DNA of 64,000 nt from CAIKZZ01 sp035524495 (GTDB lineage Bacteria > Pseudomonadota > Gammaproteobacteria > Steroidobacterales > Steroidobacteraceae): positions 1-64,000 of the forward strand of contig DATKOR010000080.1 in the NCBI GenBank assembly GCA_035524495.1, read 5' to 3'. The translations under genes and the position numbers were made by a program. This document shows, in pieces, positions 35,221 through 43,800 of this stretch. The notes beneath the pieces are model-generated. The model worked only from the letters and a program-made list of their open reading frames with translations, did not search any database and was not told the DNA's origin. Position 1 is the first letter of the stretch. Each line of letters starts with the position of its first letter.

Positions 35221-37725
35221 ATGACGCGTCCAAGTTCCAAGGCCACCGACCGCCGCTGGATCGTCCACAAGTTCGGCGGCTCCTCGGTCGCCGACGCCGA
35301 GTGCGTCGCGCGCGTCGCCGGGATCGTCGAGTCGACGCCGGACCCCCGGGTCGCGGTGGTCCTGTCGGCGCACAAGGGCGTCACGGACACGCTGCTCGAA
35401 CTCGTCGCGCTCGCCGAGGCCCAGAACCCGGCCTACCTGCAGAAGCTCGCTGCGCTGCGCGACCGGCACACGGCGATCGCGAACGCGCTGCTGCCGCGCG
35501 CGGTCTCGGCGAACCCCCACATCGCCCAGCTCGAGGCCGACTGCGCCGACATCGCCGGGATCCTGCACACGGTGAGCCTGATCCGCTCCGCCGCCCACAA
35601 CATCCGCGACCTCGTCGCGGGCTACGGCGAGATCTGGTCCACACGCCTGTTCGCGCGCCTGCTCGCCGAGCGTGGCAAGAGCGCACCGCCCGTGCTCTGG
35701 GTCGACGCCCGCAAGGCGGTCGTCGTCGAGTGGGGGCCGCTCGGGCCCGCCGTGCAGTGGCCGGCGTCGAAGGCCGCGCTCGCCGGCGTCGTGCCCGCCG
35801 ACTTCAGCGGCACGCTGGTGATCACCGGTTTCATCGCCTCGAAGAAGAACGGCGTGCAGACGACGCTCGGCCGCAACGGCAGCGACTTCTCGGCGTCGAT
35901 CTTCGGGGCGCTGCTCGATGCGCGCGAGATCGTGATCTGGACCGACGTCGACGGCGTGCTGTCGGCCGACCCGCGCCGCGTGCCGGACGCCAAGGTCATC
36001 GACTCGCTGTCCTACAGCGAAGCGATGGAGCTTGCGTACTTCGGCGCCAAGGTGATCCACCCGCAGACGATGGCGCCGGCGGTCTCGCGCGAGATCCCGA
36101 TCCTGATCAAGAACACCTTCGCCGCCGAGCGCCCGGGCACGCTGATCTGCGCGCGCCCGAACTCCTCGCTGAAGGTCAAGGGCATCACGACGATCGACGC
36201 GGTTGCGCTCGTGAACCTCGAGGGCGCCGGCATGATCGGCGTGCCGGGCACGGCGCAGCGCCTGTTCGGCGCGCTCAACGACGCCGGCATCTCGGTGATC
36301 CTGATCTCGCAGGGCTCGAGCGAGCACTCGATCTGCTGCGCGGTGCCGGACCGCGAGGCGCGCGCCGCCGAGGAGATCGTGCGCCGCGCCTTCGACAGCG
36401 AGCTGCGCGAGGGCCAGATCCAGCGGGTCGAGGTCAGCAAGGACTGCGCGATCCTCGCGGTCGTCGGCGACGGCATGGCCGGGACGCACGGCATCGCCGC
36501 CAAGGTGTTCGGCACGCTGGCCGCCGCCGGCGTCAACGTGCGCGCGATCGCGCAGGGCGCCTCCGAGCGCAACATCTCGGTCGTCATCGAGGCCAAGCAC
36601 TCGACGCGGGCGCTGCGCGCCGTGCACGCCGGCTTCTACCTCTCGCCGCACACGCTCTCGATCGGGATCATCGGCCGCGGCCACGTCGCCGGCGCGCTCC
36701 TCGGCCAGCTCGCCTCGCAGCTCGAGCGCCTGCGCGGCAGCGCGCGCCTCGATCTTCGTGTGCGCGGGATCCTGGCCTCGCGCCAGATGCTGCTCGCCGA
36801 CGGCGAGATCGACCCCGGCCACTGGCGCGAGGCCTTCGAGCGCGGCGCCAAGCCCGCCGACGTCGCGCAGTTCGTGCGCCACGTCCATGCCGAGCACCTG
36901 CCGCACGCGGTGATCATCGACTGCTCGGCGAACGCCGAAATCGCCGCGCACTACAAGAGCTGGCTCGCCGCCGGCATCCACGTCGTGACGCCGAACAAGA
37001 AGGCCAACAGCGGCACGCTCGAGTACTACGAGTCGCTCAAGGAGGCGCGCCGCGAGGGCGGCACGCACTATCTCTACGAGGCCACCGTCGGCGCCGGGCT
37101 GCCGGTGATCCAGACCCTGTGGGACCTGCGCGAGACGGGCGATGAGGTGCGCTCGATCGAGGGCATCTTCTCGGGCACGCTCGCCTATCTCTTCAACGTC
37201 TACGACGGCACGACGCCGTTCTCGGCGATCGTCCGCGAGGCGAAGAGGAAGGGCTACACCGAGCCCGACCCGCGCGACGACCTCTCGGGCACCGACGTCG
37301 CCCGCAAGCTCATCATCCTCGGCCGCGAGATCGGCCTGAAGCTCGAGCTCAGCGACGTTGAGGTCGAGAGCCTCGTGCCGCCGGCGCTTGCGAAGTGCGG
37401 CGTCGAGGAGTTCCTGAACCGCCTGCACGAGTTCGACGCCGCGATCGAGACCCCGTACGCCGAGGCGACGCGTACCGGCCAGGTGCTGCGCTACGTCGGC
37501 CGGCTCGATGCGAGCGGCAAGGCGACCGTCGGGCTCGTGCGCCTGGACCGGCGCCATCCCTTCGCCAACATCGCGCTGACCGACAACGTCGTGCGCTTCG
37601 AGACGCGCCGCTACTGCGACAACCCGCTGATCGTGCAGGGGCCTGGCGCCGGACCGGAGGTCACGGCGGGCGGCGTGTTCGGCGACCTGTTGCGTCTGTG
37701 CGCCTACCTCGGCGCGCGGATCTGA
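35221..37725 (+). CDS. thrA: Bifunctional aspartokinase / homoserine dehydrogenase I
   Basis: This 834-residue fused enzyme catalyses the first and third steps of threonine synthesis: phosphorylation of aspartate and NAD(P)H reduction of aspartate semialdehyde. The aspartokinase part (1 to about 460) has WIVHKFGGSSVADAECVARV, TLGRNGSDFSASIFGALL, VDGVLSADPRRVP and two ACT domains (TIDAVALVNLEGAGMIGVPG, CAILAVVGDGMAGTHGIAAK). The dehydrogenase part (about 465-834) has SIGIIGRGHVAGALL, DCSANAEIAAHYKSWLAAGI, TPNKKANSG and GIFSGTLAYLFN. The ACT domains imply feedback control by threonine. It matches E. coli ThrA in architecture. Confidence 0.97.
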   Translation: MTRPSSKATDRRWIVHKFGGSSVADAECVARVAGIVESTPDPRVAVVLSAHKGVTDTLLELVALAEAQNPAYLQKLAALRDRHTAIANALLPRAVSANPHIAQLEADCADIAGILHTVSLIRSAAHNIRDLVAGYGEIWSTRLFARLLAERGKSAPPVLWVDARKAVVVEWGPLGPAVQWPASKAALAGVVPADFSGTLVITGFIASKKNGVQTTLGRNGSDFSASIFGALLDAREIVIWTDVDGVLSADPRRVPDAKVIDSLSYSEAMELAYFGAKVIHPQTMAPAVSREIPILIKNTFAAERPGTLICARPNSSLKVKGITTIDAVALVNLEGAGMIGVPGTAQRLFGALNDAGISVILISQGSSEHSICCAVPDREARAAEEIVRRAFDSELREGQIQRVEVSKDCAILAVVGDGMAGTHGIAAKVFGTLAAAGVNVRAIAQGASERNISVVIEAKHSTRALRAVHAGFYLSPHTLSIGIIGRGHVAGALLGQLASQLERLRGSARLDLRVRGILASRQMLLADGEIDPGHWREAFERGAKPADVAQFVRHVHAEHLPHAVIIDCSANAEIAAHYKSWLAAGIHVVTPNKKANSGTLEYYESLKEARREGGTHYLYEATVGAGLPVIQTLWDLRETGDEVRSIEGIFSGTLAYLFNVYDGTTPFSAIVREAKRKGYTEPDPRDDLSGTDVARKLIILGREIGLKLELSDVEVESLVPPALAKCGVEEFLNRLHEFDAAIETPYAEATRTGQVLRYVGRLDASGKATVGLVRLDRRHPFANIALTDNVVRFETRRYCDNPLIVQGPGAGPEVTAGGVFGDLLRLCAYLGARI

Positions 37726-37744
37726 GACCCTTCCGAGGAACTCC

Positions 37745-38674
37745 GTGCGTCAAAGTGCCACCGCGTTCGCGCCCGCCACCGTCGGCAACGTCGGCATCGG
37801 CTTCGACATCCTCGGTCACACCGTCGAGGCGATCGGCGACCGGGTCGAGGTCGTGCGCGTCGCGGAGCCCGGGGTCAGGATCCGCGCGATCCGCGGCGTC
37901 GTCACGGAACTGCCGCTTGAGACTGCGCGCAACACCGCGGGCCAGGCCCTGAAGAGCCTCGCGGAGGCGGTCGGCCTCGAGCACGGACTCGAGATGACGA
38001 TCGACAAGGGGATCCCGCTCGGCTCCGGCCTTGGCGGCTCGGCGGCCTCGGCGGTCGCGGCGGTCGTCGCCGGCAACGCGCTCCTCGAGAAGCCGCTCCC
38101 GAAGCTCGAGCTGCTGAAGTTCGCGATGCAGGGCGAGGCGGTCGCGAGCGGCTCGGTGCACGTCGACAACATCGCGCCGAGCCTCTTCGGGGGCCTCGTG
38201 CTGACGGTCGGCATCGACCATCCGCGTACCAAGCAGATCCCGGTGCCGCCCGGGATCCGCTGCGTGCTGGTGCACCCGCACATGTTCCTGTCGACCAAGG
38301 AGGCGCGCCAGATCCTGTCGCGCACGGTCAGCCTCTCGGACCTCGTCTGGCAGTGTGCGAACCTTGCCGGCTTCATCTCGGCCTGCTACACGAACGACCT
38401 GGACATGATCCGCGACGCGTTCGTGGACGTCGTCGTCGAGCCGCAGCGCCAGGCGCTGATCCCGGGCTTTCGGGCGGTCAAGGAAGCGGCCATGTCGAAC
38501 GGCGCGCTCGGCTGCTCGATCTCCGGGGCCGGCCCGACCACGTTCGCGTGGTGCCTCGAGGCCGATGCGGCGCGCATCCAGGCGGCGATGGTCAGGGCGT
38601 TCGGCGTCCACGGCCTCGCCTGCGACCAGTGGATCTCGGCGATCGAACCGACCGGCGCGCGGGTGATCGACTGA
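37745..38674 (+). CDS. thrB: Homoserine kinase
   Basis: The 309-residue GHMP-superfamily kinase phosphorylates homoserine with ATP. It has the N-terminal TAFAPATVGNVGIGFDILGH, the phosphate-binding loop KGIPLGSGLGGSAASAVAAV and the C-terminal GALGCSISGAGPTTFAWC. The start is a GTG at 37745, 19 bp after thrA. The stop overlaps the thrC ATG by one base (TGATG), giving a tight thrABC operon. Confidence 0.97.
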   Translation: MRQSATAFAPATVGNVGIGFDILGHTVEAIGDRVEVVRVAEPGVRIRAIRGVVTELPLETARNTAGQALKSLAEAVGLEHGLEMTIDKGIPLGSGLGGSAASAVAAVVAGNALLEKPLPKLELLKFAMQGEAVASGSVHVDNIAPSLFGGLVLTVGIDHPRTKQIPVPPGIRCVLVHPHMFLSTKEARQILSRTVSLSDLVWQCANLAGFISACYTNDLDMIRDAFVDVVVEPQRQALIPGFRAVKEAAMSNGALGCSISGAGPTTFAWCLEADAARIQAAMVRAFGVHGLACDQWISAIEPTGARVID

Positions 38675-39969
38675 TGCGCTTCATCTCGACGCGCGACGCC
38701 GCGCATTCGGCGACGCTGTCGCAGGCGCTCAGGCGCGGCCTCGCGCCGGACGGCGGCCTGTACGTGCCCGAGCGCTTCCCGGTGCGCAGCGTCGGCGAGT
38801 TCGACGGCGCCGGGCCCTTGCCCTCGGTCGCGACGCGATTCCTGAAGCCGTTCTTCGAGGACGATGCGCTTGCGCCCGAGCTCGGCGCGATCGTCCGCGA
38901 GGCCTTCGACTTCCCGGTGCCGCTCGAGCCGCTCGGAACCGAGCACGACGCCGCGGTGCTCGAGCTCTTCCACGGGCCGACCGCGGCCTTCAAGGACTTC
39001 GGCGCGCGCTTCCTCGCCGCGTGCCTCGGGCGCCTGCATCAAGGCGCGAGCCGCACGCTCACGATCCTGGTCGCGACCTCCGGCGACACCGGCGGCGCCG
39101 TTGCCGCGGCCTTCCACGGCCGGCCGGGCATCGAGGTCGTCGTGCTCTATCCGCGCGGCCTCGTCTCGCCGCGCCAGGAGCTGCAGCTCACCTGCTGGGG
39201 CGGGAACGTGCGCTCGCTGTCGGTGGCCGGAACCTTCGACGACTGCCAGCGGCTCGTGAAGGCGGCCTTTGCCGATCCCGCGCTCGCGGCGCGGCGCGAG
39301 CTCTCCTCGGCCAACAGCATCAACGTCGGACGGCTGCTGCCGCAGGCGTGCTACTACGTGCAGGCCAGCCTCGCGACCTGGCGGCGCACCGGGCAGCTCG
39401 CGAACTTCATCGTGCCGAGCGGCAACCTCGGCAACGTGCTCGCCTGCGTCTGGGCGCGGCGCATGGGACTGCCGATCGGCGACATCCTGCTCGCGTTCAA
39501 CGCCAACCGCACCGTGCCGGACTACCTCGCGAGCGGCGTCTGGCAGCCGCGTGCCAGCATCCCGACGCTGGCCTCGGCGATGGATGTCGGAAATCCCTCG
39601 AACATGGAGCGGCTCAGGCACCTGTACCCGGAATGGAAGGAACTCGCGAACTGCGTCGGCGCGGTGAGCGTCAGCGATGCCGAGATCCGCGAGCGCATCC
39701 GGATCGACCGCGAGCGCCTCGGCCAGACCTGGTGCCCGCACACGGCGACCGCCGCGGAGGCCTATGCGCGGCTCGCGCCGGAGCGCCGCGCCGCGGGTCC
39801 CTGGGTGCTGGTCGCGACCGCGCACCCGGCGAAGTTCCCGGAGACCGTCGAACCCCTGATCGGCGCGACCGTCCCGGTGCCGCCGGCCCTCGCGCGGCTG
39901 CTCGCGCTGCCGCGCCACGTGACCGAGATCCCGGCGACGCTCGAGGCGCTGAGCGCGGTGCTGCCGTGA
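38674..39969 (+). CDS. thrC: Threonine synthase
   Basis: The 431-residue PLP enzyme converts O-phosphohomoserine to threonine. It shows the N-terminal MRFISTRDAAHSATLSQALR ... LAPDGGLYVPERFP, the PLP-lysine motif FHGPTAAFKDFGARFLA, ILVATSGDTGGAVAAAF, SANSINVGRLLPQACYYVQA and the phosphate-binding VPSGNLGNVLAC. This is the shorter bacterial type typical of thrABC operons. The stop overlaps the GTG of a NERD-domain protein (GTGA), extending the operon. Confidence 0.97.
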   Translation: MRFISTRDAAHSATLSQALRRGLAPDGGLYVPERFPVRSVGEFDGAGPLPSVATRFLKPFFEDDALAPELGAIVREAFDFPVPLEPLGTEHDAAVLELFHGPTAAFKDFGARFLAACLGRLHQGASRTLTILVATSGDTGGAVAAAFHGRPGIEVVVLYPRGLVSPRQELQLTCWGGNVRSLSVAGTFDDCQRLVKAAFADPALAARRELSSANSINVGRLLPQACYYVQASLATWRRTGQLANFIVPSGNLGNVLACVWARRMGLPIGDILLAFNANRTVPDYLASGVWQPRASIPTLASAMDVGNPSNMERLRHLYPEWKELANCVGAVSVSDAEIRERIRIDRERLGQTWCPHTATAAEAYARLAPERRAAGPWVLVATAHPAKFPETVEPLIGATVPVPPALARLLALPRHVTEIPATLEALSAVLP

Positions 39970-40559
39970 CGCTCGACGAGATACCGTTCGAGTGGGTGGC
40001 CTGGGCGGGTGGCGGCCTGGTCGCGCTCGGCGCGATCGCCGCGGGCCTGTGGGTGTACCGGCGCCACCGCGCGCGCCGCGCCGTGCTCTCGCGCATCGAG
40101 TCGGTCGCCGCCGAGTACCTGCAGGACGTGCTGCTGCCCGACGGCAACGGCGGGTGGTTTCACGTCGACTTCGTGCTCCTGACCGGCATGGGCCTCGTCG
40201 TCATCGACCTGCGCGACGTGCCGGGCCTCGTCTTCGGCAGCGAGCAGATGACCGAGTGGACCGTGATGCACAAGCACAAGCGCTCGACGTTCGCGAACCC
40301 GCTCGGCCCGCTCTACGACCGGATGGCGGTCGTGCGCGCGCTGGCGGGCGAGAGCGTGCCGGTCGACGGGCGCGTCGTGTTCACCGATCGCGCGAGCTTC
40401 CCGAAGGGGCACCCGCGCCCGGTCACGCGGCTCGCTTCGCTGGCGAGCGAGCTCCCGCCGCTCGGCATCGCCGGGCGCGAGGAACTGCTCGCGCGCCTGA
40501 GGCCCGCGTGGGCGGCGGTGTCGGCGGCCGCGAGCCCGAGCCCGCTGAAGCGCCGCTGA
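39966..40559 (+). CDS. NERD-domain membrane-anchored protein
   Basis: The 197-residue product has one N-terminal transmembrane helix (VAWAGGGLVALGAIAAGLWVY), a basic stretch (RRHRARRAVLSRI) and a nuclease-related (NERD) domain: LQDVLLPDGNGGWFHVDFVL, LTGMGLVVIDLRDVPGLVFG, the NPLGPLYDRMAVVRAL helix and VVFTDRASFPKG. NERD domains share the restriction-endonuclease-like core; here the acidic/lysine pattern (HVDFVL ... VVIDLRD) looks partly kept. The GTG overlaps the thrC stop, so it is co-translated with threonine genes, for no obvious reason. The role is unknown. Confidence 0.8.
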   Translation: MTLDEIPFEWVAWAGGGLVALGAIAAGLWVYRRHRARRAVLSRIESVAAEYLQDVLLPDGNGGWFHVDFVLLTGMGLVVIDLRDVPGLVFGSEQMTEWTVMHKHKRSTFANPLGPLYDRMAVVRALAGESVPVDGRVVFTDRASFPKGHPRPVTRLASLASELPPLGIAGREELLARLRPAWAAVSAAASPSPLKRR

Positions 40560-40561
40560 GG

Positions 40562-41971
40562 TCAGGAACGCGCGGCGTGCCGCTCGAGCACCGTCGCGAC
40601 GCAGCCGGTGACGCGCCGCACGCAATCGAGGTGCAGGAACTCGTTCGGTCCGTGCGCGTTCGACTGCGGGCCGAGCACGCCCGTCACCAGGAACTGGGTC
40701 GCCGGATAGCGCGCGGCGAGCATGCCGATGAACGGAATGCTGCCGCCGGTGCCCATCGCGAGCGGGGCGCGGTTGAAGAAGGCCTGCGAGGCGTCGCCGA
40801 TCGCGCGCTCGAGCCACGGCGCGAGCGCGGGCGCGTTCCAGCCGGCGAGGCTCGACTCGACGCGGAACTCGACGCGCGCGCCGTAAGGCGGGTCGCGCTC
40901 GAGCACCGCCTTGATGCGCGCCGCCGCGGGCTCGGCCTCGAGCGTCGGCGGCAGGCGCAGCGAGAGCTTGAGGCCGAGCCGCGGCAGCAGCACGTTCCCG
41001 GCACTCGCGAGCGGCGGCAGCCCGTCGGCGCCCGTGATCGTCAGCGTCGGCTTCCAGGTGCTGTTAAGCAGGAGTTCAGTCGGGTCGTTCGACACCGGTC
41101 GTACCCCCGCGGCCCACGGGAGCTTGCCCGCGACGCCCGCGCCGAGCACGGCGGCGGCGGCGCGCGCCTCGCTGACGCGCTGCGCGGGCGTCGTCACGTG
41201 CAGCTCCTCGACGGCGATGTCGCCCGTGTGCACGTTCTCGATGCGGTCGATCAGCCCGCGCAGGATCCGAAACGGCGCCGCCGCGATGCCGGTCGCCATG
41301 CCGGAGTGCACGCCCTCGGTCAGCACTTCGCAGCTCAGCGTGCCGACGAGGTTGCCGCGCAGCGAGGTCGTCAGCCAGAACTGCTCGTAGTCGCCGCACT
41401 CGGCGTCGAGGCAGATCACGAGGTCCGGATTGCCGAGGCGCTGCCCCAGATGCTCGACGTAGGCGGGCAGGTCGATGCTGCCGCTCTCTTCGCTGCCCTC
41501 GATCAGGATCACGCAGCGCGCGTGCGCGATGCCTTGCTGCTGCAGCGTCTGGATCGCGAGCAGGCTTGAGTAGATCGCGTAGCCGTCGTCGGCGCCGCCG
41601 CGACCGTACAACCGTCCGTCGCGCACGACCGGCGTCCACGGATCGAGGCCGGGGAGCCAGCCGGTGAACTCCGGCTGCTTGTCGAAATGTCCGTAGAGGA
41701 GCACTTCGCCCTGGGCCGTGCCCGGCACCTCGGCGAAGATCACCGGGGTCCGGCCCGGCAGTCGCACGAGCTCGACCTTGAGGCCCTTGATCGGCTGCTT
41801 GCGGCACCAGTCGAGCAGGATCGCCGCGGCGCGGTCCATGTGGCCGTGCGCCTCCCAGTCCTTGTCGAAGGTCGGGGACTTGTTGGGCACGCGGATGTAG
41901 GCCTCGAGGCTCGGCTGGATGCTCGAGGTGAAGGCCTCGTCGATGCGGCGGCGGGCGATCGCGACGTCCAT
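40562..41971 (-). CDS. M20 family zinc dipeptidase / deacetylase
   Basis: The 469-residue M20 metallopeptidase shows the co-catalytic zinc ligands: LLYGHFDKQPE, GRGGADDGYAIYSSL, EGSEESGSID with the catalytic Glu, and CLDAECGDYEQFW, plus the C-terminal HGPNEFLHLDCV. The dimerisation domain lies between about 190 and 310. Members hydrolyse dipeptides or acylated amino acids; no signal peptide is seen, so it is cytoplasmic. I start it at ATG 41971, which has AGGAG upstream, rather than at 42013. It converges on the NERD gene with 2 bp between the stops. Confidence 0.93.
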   Translation of the reverse strand: MDVAIARRRIDEAFTSSIQPSLEAYIRVPNKSPTFDKDWEAHGHMDRAAAILLDWCRKQPIKGLKVELVRLPGRTPVIFAEVPGTAQGEVLLYGHFDKQPEFTGWLPGLDPWTPVVRDGRLYGRGGADDGYAIYSSLLAIQTLQQQGIAHARCVILIEGSEESGSIDLPAYVEHLGQRLGNPDLVICLDAECGDYEQFWLTTSLRGNLVGTLSCEVLTEGVHSGMATGIAAAPFRILRGLIDRIENVHTGDIAVEELHVTTPAQRVSEARAAAAVLGAGVAGKLPWAAGVRPVSNDPTELLLNSTWKPTLTITGADGLPPLASAGNVLLPRLGLKLSLRLPPTLEAEPAAARIKAVLERDPPYGARVEFRVESSLAGWNAPALAPWLERAIGDASQAFFNRAPLAMGTGGSIPFIGMLAARYPATQFLVTGVLGPQSNAHGPNEFLHLDCVRRVTGCVATVLERHAARS

Positions 41972-42028
41972 GGTTCGGCTCCTGATCGTCTGGTTATTAT
42001 TAATTACATTCAATCAGATACATGCTAT
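41972..42028 (-). promoter_or_regulatory. AT-rich intergenic island, probable promoter of the M20 peptidase
   Basis: These 57 bp (TATTTATAAG, TTATTATTAATTACATTC) are strikingly AT-rich for this genome and lie between tatD and the M20 gene, both on the minus strand. Candidate elements read on the minus strand are TATAAAT and TTGAAT, but they are not at standard promoter spacing, so the exact -10 and -35 are unresolved. Confidence 0.4.
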
Positions 42029-42856
42029 TTATAAGGCTGTTTCGAGTTCTGGTAGCGCAAGCTTAAATCCGAAGAACCGCGCCGCGGTGCGGCTCGTCGC
42101 CCGCGCCGTCTCCTCCGGTGATTCTGCGCGCGCCGCGGCGACGGCGCGGCACACCTCGGTGAGGTGCATCGGCTCGTTGCGGCGGGACGCCGGGCGCGGC
42201 TTCAGGGTCCTCGGCAGCAGGTAAGGCGCGTCCGTCTCGAGCATCAGCCGCTCGGCCGGCACGCTCCGCACGACCTCGGCCAGGTGCTGCCCGCGGCGCT
42301 CGTCGCAGATCCAGCCGGTGATGCCGACGTGCAGCCCGAGCGCGAGGTATTGCTCGGCCTCGCTGCGGCTGCCGGTGAAGCAGTGCGCGACCGCGCGCGG
42401 CAGGCGCGCTCCGACGTCGCGCAGCATCGCGAGGAAGTCCTCGTGCGCGTCGCGCTGGTGCAGGAAGAGGGGCTTCCCCGTCTCGACGGCGAGCGCGAGC
42501 TGCCGCTCGAAGGCGGCGCGCTGCGCGGGCCGCGGCGAGTAGTCGCGAAAGTAATCGAGGCCACATTCGCCGACCGCGACGACCTCGGGCGCCCCGAGCG
42601 CCGCGCCGAGCGCCGCGAGCGCCTCGGCGCCGAGCTCGAGCGCGTGGTGCGGGTGCACGCCCGCGGTTGCCGACACGAAGCCCGGGTGCGCGCGCGCGAG
42701 CGCAAGCGCTGCCGCGGACGAGGCGACCGAGGAGCCGGTGACGACGACGTGCACCAATCCGGCGCGGCGCGCCCGGGCCAGCACGGCGTCCCGGTCGGCG
42801 TCGAAGCTGTCGTGGGCGAGGTTGGCGCCGATGTCGACGAGCGGCACAACGGTCAT
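42029..42856 (-). CDS. tatD: TatD family metal-dependent nuclease
   Basis: The 275-residue amidohydrolase-fold nuclease has the TatD-specific N-terminus (LVDIGANLAHDSFDADRDAV, rather than the HxH of YcfH/YjjV), TAGVHPHHALEL, VGECGLDYFRDY with the metal-ligand Glu, LFLHQRDAHEDF, VAHCFTGS and the catalytic LETDAPYLLPRTL. E. coli TatD is a Mg-dependent 3'-5' exonuclease. No tatABC genes are adjacent. TAACAT (complement of 42863-42868) lies 6 nt before the ATG, so the mRNA may be leaderless. Confidence 0.93.
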   Translation of the reverse strand: MTVVPLVDIGANLAHDSFDADRDAVLARARRAGLVHVVVTGSSVASSAAALALARAHPGFVSATAGVHPHHALELGAEALAALGAALGAPEVVAVGECGLDYFRDYSPRPAQRAAFERQLALAVETGKPLFLHQRDAHEDFLAMLRDVGARLPRAVAHCFTGSRSEAEQYLALGLHVGITGWICDERRGQHLAEVVRSVPAERLMLETDAPYLLPRTLKPRPASRRNEPMHLTEVCRAVAAARAESPEETARATSRTAARFFGFKLALPELETAL

Positions 42857-42992
42857 CCCGCTATGTTAGCGTCCGCGGCGCGCGAATTTGTGACGGCCGC
42901 GGAAGCGCTTCGGCGCGAAACTGCGTCCAATCGTCGCGCGGCACCGGGGAACCCGCCACCGCCCGCAACCCAAGGACCCTCGAGGGCTCGCC

Positions 42993-43757
42993 GTGCACCG
43001 ACCGCCCGCTCCGCTGACCGCTGCCCTGGCGCTCGTTGTCGCCGGCCTCGGCGCGCCGGCCGCCCGCGGCGCATCGCCCGACGAACTCGCCGACGTCGAC
43101 GCCAAGGCCGAGTACGCCTTCTACACCGAGGACGCCCGCGCGCTCGCATCGCTCGTCGCCCAGCACGCCGCGCTCGCCTCCGGCACCCCGTCGCTGGAGC
43201 GCTACCAGTACGCGCACGCGCAGTTCCGCCGCCTGCAGCTCGCATTCCGCCAGAAGAAGTCCAAGGACGCCGAGGCGGCGGGCGGCGAGTGCCTGGACAC
43301 GCTCGGCAAGCTCAACGACGGCGACCCGCGTTTCGTCGAGGGGCTGGTGCTCGAGGCCGCCTGCGCGAGCTACGTCGCCGCGCTCGGCGGCCTGCACGGT
43401 CTCGGGGCCGAGCATCGCCGCGATGCGCGCCTCGCGCAGGCGAAGGAACTCGCGCCTCGCAACCCGCGCGTGCTCTTGGTCGAGGGGCTGTTGCGCTGGT
43501 ACCGCGGCGGCACGGGCGCGCACGCCGCGGCCCGGCCGAGCTTCGAAGCCGCGACGCGCGCCTTCGAGACGGTGACCGCCGGCGAACCCGGCCAGCCGTC
43601 GTGGGGCGAGGCCGAGGCCTGGCTCTACGTCGGGCGCGCGCTCGAGGAGGGCGGCGAGCTCCTCGGGGCGCGCAACGCCTACGAGAAGTCGCTGCTGGCG
43701 GCGCCCGAGTTCGCCGCCGCGCGCCGGCACCTGCAGGCGGTACGCGCCGCGCGCTGA
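42993..43757 (+). CDS. Periplasmic TPR-like protein
   Basis: The 254-residue product has a Sec signal peptide (LTAALALVVAGLGAPAARG) and an all-helical body with TPR-like repeats (YQYAHAQFRRLQLAFRQKKS, LAQAKELAPRNPRVLLVEGL, FEAATRAFETVTAGEPGQPS, AWLYVGRALEEGGELLGARN, YEKSLLAAPEFAAARRHLQA). Such proteins act as scaffolds; no specific partner is evident. The GTG at 42993 follows CGAGGG. It is divergent from tatD and 43 bp upstream of the dienoyl-CoA reductase gene. Confidence 0.7.
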   Translation: MHRPPAPLTAALALVVAGLGAPAARGASPDELADVDAKAEYAFYTEDARALASLVAQHAALASGTPSLERYQYAHAQFRRLQLAFRQKKSKDAEAAGGECLDTLGKLNDGDPRFVEGLVLEAACASYVAALGGLHGLGAEHRRDARLAQAKELAPRNPRVLLVEGLLRWYRGGTGAHAAARPSFEAATRAFETVTAGEPGQPSWGEAEAWLYVGRALEEGGELLGARNAYEKSLLAAPEFAAARRHLQAVRAAR

Positions 43758-43784
43758 GCCGCGCATCGGGCGCCGCGCGTCGCC

Positions 43785-43793
43785 TGCTATCAT
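43785..43793 (+). promoter_or_regulatory. Extended -10 promoter of the dienoyl-CoA reductase gene
   Basis: TGC-TATCAT (43785-43793) is an extended -10 element ending 7 nt before the GTG at 43801. Initiation at the usual distance would start the RNA at or next to the start codon, giving a leaderless mRNA. Confidence 0.45.
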
Positions 43794-43800
43794 CGCGCGC

